Assembly (NCBI GenBank): GCA_016200895.1
Contig: JACQDX010000081.1
Coordinates: forward strand, 1 to 44,169
DNA: 44,169 nt
Source of the DNA: Burkholderiales bacterium
Lineage (GTDB): Bacteria > Pseudomonadota > Gammaproteobacteria > Burkholderiales > Burkholderiaceae_D
Reading direction: 5' to 3'
The position numbers were made by a program, and so were the translations under genes. Numbering within the stretch: position 1 is the first letter of the stretch; every line of letters starts with the position of its first letter. Under the pieces are notes generated by a model. That model was not told where the DNA came from and did no database searches. It saw only the letters and a list, made by a program, of their open reading frames with translations. Shown here piece after piece: positions 39,993 to 44,169 of this stretch.

Positions 39993-42791
39993 ATGCAAGG
40001 TCTACAAAAAGCCGGCAAGCTAAAAGTGCTGGCATTGCAACTCAGTCTTATTTTTACAGTCAGTTTTGCGGGCATCGAGGCTGCCTACGCATCCATCCCG
40101 GATCACCATGAGTTTGACGCAAGTTTGCATGTGCCTTATCGCTCAGATGCCAAAGCAGGAGCCGAATCCCGTTATTTCACAATGGAATTCGAGTATCCCT
40201 ATGTCACCAAAGAGCAGACCATCACCTGGCGCCTGGAGTTGCTGGGCAGCGATGGTAAAGTCGTTGACCGCTGGTATGGCACAGAAAAACTGTTCAAGAA
40301 AACTGTTACTGCGCAAATGTTCTGGAGTGGCCGCGGCCCAACCGGCGCAGCTCTGAAAGATGGAGTCTATCAAGTCAGGCTTACTGCCAAGGCAACGGAC
40401 ACCTCAGCTATCCAGGCGGCCCCCGCTGGTGATGTAGCCAGTACGGTTGAGCGCGCATTGGCAGTCCACGACACGGAGATCATTACTCAGAACTGGCCGT
40501 TGCAAGTAGGTAAGCTGGTCACACCAAAAATGCCAAGTTTTGCTGCCTTGCCAACCAAGGCCAGCAAAGCACTTTCTACTTCCTCCACAACTGCAGCGAA
40601 AACCGTAGCAGGCGCAGCCCCACCACCGGCCCCGGCAACTGGTTCACTGCCTTATACTATTTATTACGGTAACCTGCATAGCCAGACTAACCATAGCGAT
40701 GGTGGTGGTGAACTGACTTCATGTACCGGTGCGCAAAACCCGCAATCTGCTGCCTATGGCCCGACGGATGCATATCAATATGCATTGAACAAGGGGCTGG
40801 ACTTTTTGATGACGTCTGAGCATAACCATATGTATGATGGTTCTGACAGCACCAATGCGTCAGCTAATCCGGTCACTGCTAAAAACCTGTTTCAATCGGG
40901 TCTGACCGCGGCGAGCAGTTTTAATTCTGGTCATGCTGGCTTTCTGGCGATCTACGGCCTGGAATGGGGTGTCATCAATAACGGTGGTCACATGAATATT
41001 TTCAATACCAGTGAATTATTGGGTTGGGAATACAATAGTAGTAATCAACTGATCGCCGATACGCTCACGGTCAAGAATGACTATGCCGGGTTGTACACCT
41101 TGATGCGCCAGCGCGGCTGGATAGGTCAATTCAACCATCCATCCAGCAGTGGCCAATTTATCGTCAACGGCACTGCACTGGGGTATACCGCAGACGGTGA
41201 TCAGGCCATGGTGGCTTGCGAAGTCTTGAACAGTTCCGCCTTCTCGACTAATACAACAGAGACAGAAACCAGCCGTAGCACCTATGAAGGTGCCTGTAAC
41301 AAGGCACTGGAAGCTGGCTTCCACGTTGCCTTCACGACAGACCAGGATAATCACTGCGCCAACTGGGGTGCGTCTTATACCAACCGCACCGGTATCTTGC
41401 TGGCAAACGGTGCTGCTCTGAGCAATGCAAATTTCGTCGATGCCATGAAGGCTCGCCGCATTTTTGCCACGATGGATAAAACTTCGCAAATCATCCTGAC
41501 TGCGAATGGCCATATCATGGGTGAGCGCTTCACGAATAGTGGCCAGTTGACCCTGGTCAGCAATTTCGCCAGCACCAGTGGCCGTACTGTTTCTACCGTG
41601 GTAATTTATGAAGGTGTTCCAGGCCGCAATGGCACGGTGACACAATTATCCAGCACTGCAACGACGACAATTACCCCGGCAGTGGGCGAGCATTTTTACT
41701 ATGCAAAGATCACCCAGGATGACGGTAAAATCCTGTGGTCTGCGCCGATTTGGGTCACCCAATCGAATAGTACAGACAGCACGCCACCTACAGTCAGCGC
41801 AGGTGAGTCAGGCACTAGTGGTACCATCACATTATCTGCCAATGCGACAGATAACGTTGGTGTCAGCAAGGTTGAGTTTTATGTCGACAATGCACTCAAA
41901 GGCACAGCTACCAGCACGCCTTACAGCATGACGCTGAACTCCACAAGCTTGACTAACGCCAGTCACAGTCTGGTTGCCAAAGCCTATGATGCTGCCAACA
42001 ATGTCGGTACTTCATCTGCAGTCAGTTTCACCATCAATAATCCTGTCAGTGATACAACTGCACCCACCGTGTCGGCCAGTGAAAGTGGCACTAGCGGTAA
42101 CATTACCTTGTCAGCGACTGCGACAGATAATGTAGGTGTGACCAAAGTTGAGTTTTATGTTGACGGTACGTTGAAGGCAACCAGTACGACCTCTCCGTAT
42201 TCAACGACATTGAATTCAACCACGCTGTCAAATGCTACGCATAGTCTGGTCGCCAAAGCCTATGATGCTGCCAATAATATTGGTACTTCATCTGCAGTGA
42301 GCTTTACTGTCAACAACAGTACATCCACACAGTTGATTACCAATGGTGGCTTTGAGAGTGGTGCCAGTTCATGGACTGCTAGTTCAGGGGTTATCAGTAC
42401 CGGTGGCTCTGAAGCATCGCGCACAGGTAGCTACAAAGCTTGGCTCAATGGCTATGGCAGTGCCCACACTGACACCCTGTATCAACAAGTGACTATCCCT
42501 GCCGCAGCAACATCCGCCAGCCTGAGTTTCTGGTTGAAGGTCAGTTCGGATGAAACTACGACTACCCAGGCTTACGATACTCTTAAACTGCAAATACAAA
42601 ACAGCAGCGGCACGGTATTGGCAACTCTGGCGACATATTCGAATCTGAATAAGGGTACGACCTATGTCAATAAAACCTTTGATCTGAGTAGCTATAAAGG
42701 CCAGACCATACGCGTGTACTTTGTTGGAGTTGAAGGTAGTGTGACGGTAACATCATTCTTGATCGACGATATATCGCTGATCTCGCAATAA
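39993..42791 (+). CDS. exported CehA/McbA-type PHP metallohydrolase with Ig-like repeats
   Basis: 932 residues from ATG 39993, where AGGGGGAA lies seven bases upstream; an in-frame start at 39867 adds 42 unconserved residues. Signal peptide AGKLKVLALQLSLIFTVSFA, cleavage near AAYA-S. After a beta-rich domain and a Ser/Thr/Pro linker, the PHP-type domain starts at IYYGNLHSQTNHSDGGG (His229, His234, Asp236), with MTSEHNHMYDG, FNHPSSSGQF and TTDQDNHCAN providing further metal ligands. Residues about 595-690 and 690-775 are two near-identical bacterial Ig-like repeats (VSKVEFYVDNALKGTATSTP). The C-terminus is a beta-jelly-roll, FESGASSWTASSG ... LIDDISLIS, like carbohydrate-binding or MAM-type modules. 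Probably a surface or secreted phosphoesterase-like enzyme; substrate unknown. Confidence 0.88.
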   Translation: MQGLQKAGKLKVLALQLSLIFTVSFAGIEAAYASIPDHHEFDASLHVPYRSDAKAGAESRYFTMEFEYPYVTKEQTITWRLELLGSDGKVVDRWYGTEKLFKKTVTAQMFWSGRGPTGAALKDGVYQVRLTAKATDTSAIQAAPAGDVASTVERALAVHDTEIITQNWPLQVGKLVTPKMPSFAALPTKASKALSTSSTTAAKTVAGAAPPPAPATGSLPYTIYYGNLHSQTNHSDGGGELTSCTGAQNPQSAAYGPTDAYQYALNKGLDFLMTSEHNHMYDGSDSTNASANPVTAKNLFQSGLTAASSFNSGHAGFLAIYGLEWGVINNGGHMNIFNTSELLGWEYNSSNQLIADTLTVKNDYAGLYTLMRQRGWIGQFNHPSSSGQFIVNGTALGYTADGDQAMVACEVLNSSAFSTNTTETETSRSTYEGACNKALEAGFHVAFTTDQDNHCANWGASYTNRTGILLANGAALSNANFVDAMKARRIFATMDKTSQIILTANGHIMGERFTNSGQLTLVSNFASTSGRTVSTVVIYEGVPGRNGTVTQLSSTATTTITPAVGEHFYYAKITQDDGKILWSAPIWVTQSNSTDSTPPTVSAGESGTSGTITLSANATDNVGVSKVEFYVDNALKGTATSTPYSMTLNSTSLTNASHSLVAKAYDAANNVGTSSAVSFTINNPVSDTTAPTVSASESGTSGNITLSATATDNVGVTKVEFYVDGTLKATSTTSPYSTTLNSTTLSNATHSLVAKAYDAANNIGTSSAVSFTVNNSTSTQLITNGGFESGASSWTASSGVISTGGSEASRTGSYKAWLNGYGSAHTDTLYQQVTIPAAATSASLSFWLKVSSDETTTTQAYDTLKLQIQNSSGTVLATLATYSNLNKGTTYVNKTFDLSSYKGQTIRVYFVGVEGSVTVTSFLIDDISLISQ

Positions 42792-42816
42792 GTGCCGGTC
42801 AGATAGTTCAACAGTA

Positions 42817-42857
42817 AAAATGGGAAGACCCGCCAAGCCTGGCGGGTTTTCCCATTT
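42817..42857 (+). terminator. terminator of the PHP hydrolase gene
   Basis: Extended stem AAATGGGAAGACCCGCCA with TGGCGGGTTTTCCCATTT, loop AGCC; a very stable hairpin. T-rich tail is short, so termination may rely on the stem. Confidence 0.8.
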
Positions 42858-42977
42858 GTGTTTGCTTACTCTGGGTTTGTTGATCGCCGCGGATATCCGG
42901 CAAAAAGAGCGGTGATAATCAGCTTCTGTAATTCGCGGTAAGATATGCCATCTTGCCAATGAATGCTGGAGATCAAA

Positions 42978-43586
42978 ATGAAGATCAGGTTTTATCACGC
43001 ACCAGATGCAAATTGCTGCGAACGCTTGTTGTGGATACTCGACTATAAAAAAGTCGATTACGAGCGCATTGATGTCGGCTTGGGCGACGTCGGTGAACAG
43101 GTCAGGTTGCTGAGCCCCTTTGCCCGTGTACCACTGATGGAAGTTGACGGGATTGCTTTAAGTGAGTCCATGGCCATGGCAGAATTTATCGAAGAGATTG
43201 CACCCAATCCGCCTTTACAATATACGGAAGCATTTGCGCGTGCCCAGGTGCGCGAGATTTGCGAAGCGGTTAATTCATCTATACATCCCCAGCAGAACGG
43301 TAGCACGGTGCGCTATTTTTATCCCGACTGGAGCAGAGAGCAGATGCGGCCAGTGCGTGCCAAATGGTTAAGTCTCAATCTACAAAAATTGCAGGGGCGA
43401 TTATGGCGCAGTAGCCAGTTTGCTGTTGGCAAACAATTCACCATGGCCGATATTTTTGTCAGTATCATCTATCGTAAAGCCTTGGATCTCGGTGTGGCAA
43501 GCAGTGATTTGCCTGAATATGACTTGTACTGGCAATTTCTGATGTCGAATGAAGCGATACGTAGTAGTTGTCCGATCGCATCCTGA
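42978..43586 (+). CDS. glutathione S-transferase family protein
   Basis: 202 residues from ATG 42978 (GGAG six bases upstream). N-terminal thioredoxin-like domain: FYHAPDANCCERLLW, the cis-Pro region FARVPLMEVDG and the glutathione-contact LSESMAM. The C-terminal helical domain carries GKQFTMADIFVSI. Resembles the zeta/maleylacetoacetate-isomerase-like class, with Cys-Cys near the N-terminus. Substrate unknown. Single gene. Confidence 0.9.
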   Translation: MKIRFYHAPDANCCERLLWILDYKKVDYERIDVGLGDVGEQVRLLSPFARVPLMEVDGIALSESMAMAEFIEEIAPNPPLQYTEAFARAQVREICEAVNSSIHPQQNGSTVRYFYPDWSREQMRPVRAKWLSLNLQKLQGRLWRSSQFAVGKQFTMADIFVSIIYRKALDLGVASSDLPEYDLYWQFLMSNEAIRSSCPIAS

Positions 43587-43678
43587 AGACGATGGTTTTC
43601 CATGGGCAGGGAACTCGTCATATTGGTCAAGCTTTCGGCAATGTATCTTGTAGGAAAACGTTCTGGAAAGTACCAACG

Positions 43679-44059
43679 ATGCTACTGAATTCGCGGCTGC
43701 AAGTTATTTTTTTGCTCAATGCCACAGTATTGATAACTCATCAGATTGATGCTGCTTTCTGGCATGAGTGGGAACTCTTCCACATTCCCGGAGGAAATCA
43801 GATTAATCTGTTACTGAACTTGCCAATTATTGCCCTTGTCTTGTTTGCACAAGGGCAGGTAATGGCGAATAGCAAAACCGCATTTGGCTATTACAAGCTT
43901 GTGGCATTTTTGGGGTTCCTTACTGTTGGAATTCACTCTGCATTCTTTGCTACTGGTAGCGAGTCATTCATGCAGCCGGTGTCTATTGCCTTGTTAATCG
44001 CAACGACTCTGCTCTCTAGCATGCAGTTTTTCCTGCTTCGCAGTATTGTTCATGAATAA
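43679..44059 (+). CDS. small integral membrane protein
   Basis: 126 residues from ATG 43679 (GGAAAG eight bases upstream); the frame reaches back to 43568 in the GST gene without ribosome-binding support. Four hydrophobic segments (LQVIFLLNATVLITHQI, INLLLNLPIIALVLFA, YYKLVAFLGFLTVGIHSAFF, PVSIALLIATTLLSSMQFFL) make a four-helix inner membrane protein. HEWELF and GIHSAFF are distinctive. I do not recognise the function. Confidence 0.75.
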   Translation: MLLNSRLQVIFLLNATVLITHQIDAAFWHEWELFHIPGGNQINLLLNLPIIALVLFAQGQVMANSKTAFGYYKLVAFLGFLTVGIHSAFFATGSESFMQPVSIALLIATTLLSSMQFFLLRSIVHE

Positions 44060-44072
44060 ATAAATAAGGTAA

Positions 44073-44169
44073 TCCCCCGGCTCTGCCGGGGGACTCCTCA
44101 AGGTTTGACCTATACGGCGGTCGGTTTGAAACTTCTATCTCTACCAAAAGAAGGAGTTTCAAGATGAAA
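44073..44169 (+). mobile_element. possible left end of an IS200/IS605-like element (cut by window edge)
   Basis: TCCCCCGGC / GCCGGGGGA (44073-44081, 44085-44093) is a perfect 9-bp hairpin without a following T-run. Then GAAACTTCT (44128-44136) pairs with AGGAGTTTC (44152-44160, one G-T), burying the AAGGAG ribosome-binding site of the frame that begins at 44164. A subterminal hairpin followed by a sequestered ribosome-binding site is how IS200 elements limit transposase translation. The transposase itself is not in view, so identity is inferred. Confidence 0.35.
44164..44169 (+). CDS. start of an unidentified gene at the window edge
   Basis: ATGAAA follows AAGGAG by seven bases (44151-44156). 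Only two codons are visible. See the possible mobile element entry for the structure in front of it. Confidence 0.5.

Noticed and set aside
41016..41645. 209-codon antisense frame inside the PHP hydrolase gene
   Set aside because: Shadow of a high-confidence gene; no initiation signal and no recognisable domain.
43568..43678. Longer start for the small membrane protein, overlapping the GST gene
   Set aside because: The extra 37 residues are hydrophilic and unlike a leader, while GGAAAG supports the ATG at 43679.
1..44169. CRISPR array, tRNA or rRNA genes, prophage
   Set aside because: No regularly spaced direct repeats, no tRNA-like cloverleaf with anticodon context, no rRNA sequence and no phage structural or integrase genes were found on reading both strands.

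Overview
The window looks like a chromosomal segment of a betaproteobacterium of the order Burkholderiales, most likely family Oxalobacteraceae (Undibacterium-like). This is inferred from moderate GC content, from the gene order ribF-ileS-lspA-coaBC-dut and the neighbouring icd / cold-shock / clpS-clpA block, and from protein flavour; no 16S rRNA or other marker is present to confirm it. There are no tRNA or rRNA genes, no CRISPR array and no complete insertion sequence.

Layout. 1-2449: topoisomerase IV (parC 5' end, parE) on the minus strand, separated by a long imperfect inverted repeat. 2600-5449: a protein with a degenerate receiver domain, a stand-alone VWA protein, a 101-bp MITE-like hairpin and a GNAT acetyltransferase. 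5759-8733: rpsT, a small exported Ala/Lys-rich protein, rluE and icd. 9098-13256: a large exported DUF3857/transglutaminase-like protein with a second exported protein of unknown function. 13384-15407: a NarL-type response regulator and Cache-domain histidine kinase. 15597-18803: cold-shock protein, clpS and clpA. 18881-23363: a small hypothetical protein, OsmC, pirin, an alpha/beta-hydrolase lipoprotein and an FMN reductase. 23478-29080: a divergent module with an ABC transporter (ATPase, two-domain FtsX permease, 37-residue membrane peptide) on the minus strand and an OmpR-type regulator plus sensor kinase on the plus strand. 29109-35357: housekeeping cluster dut, coaBC, lspA, ileS, ribF. 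35496-36932: zinc-ribbon-like mini-protein and a methyltransferase. 37147-39465: DUF885 metallopeptidase and a dual-specificity-type phosphatase. 39993-42791: an exported CehA/McbA-type PHP hydrolase with Ig-like repeats behind a perfect LacI-type palindrome. 42978-44059: glutathione S-transferase and a small membrane protein. 44073-44169: what may be the left end of an IS200/IS605-like element, cut by the window edge.

The most interesting points are: (1) the ABC permease is broken by an apparent single-base loss in a T-run, and the correct last transmembrane helix is still readable in the next frame; (2) the intergenic region of that module holds five TGTTTC boxes arranged as two 11-bp-spaced pairs in opposite orientation, one pair sitting at the -35 position of the transporter promoter, so the regulator probably controls both arms; (3) the transporter operon ends with an unlisted 37-codon membrane peptide; (4) a conserved-looking receiver protein at 2600-3427 has lost the phosphorylatable Asp; (5) clpS appears leaderless; (6) a 20-bp perfect palindrome overlaps the likely promoter of the exported PHP hydrolase. 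Most of the rest is ordinary core genome.
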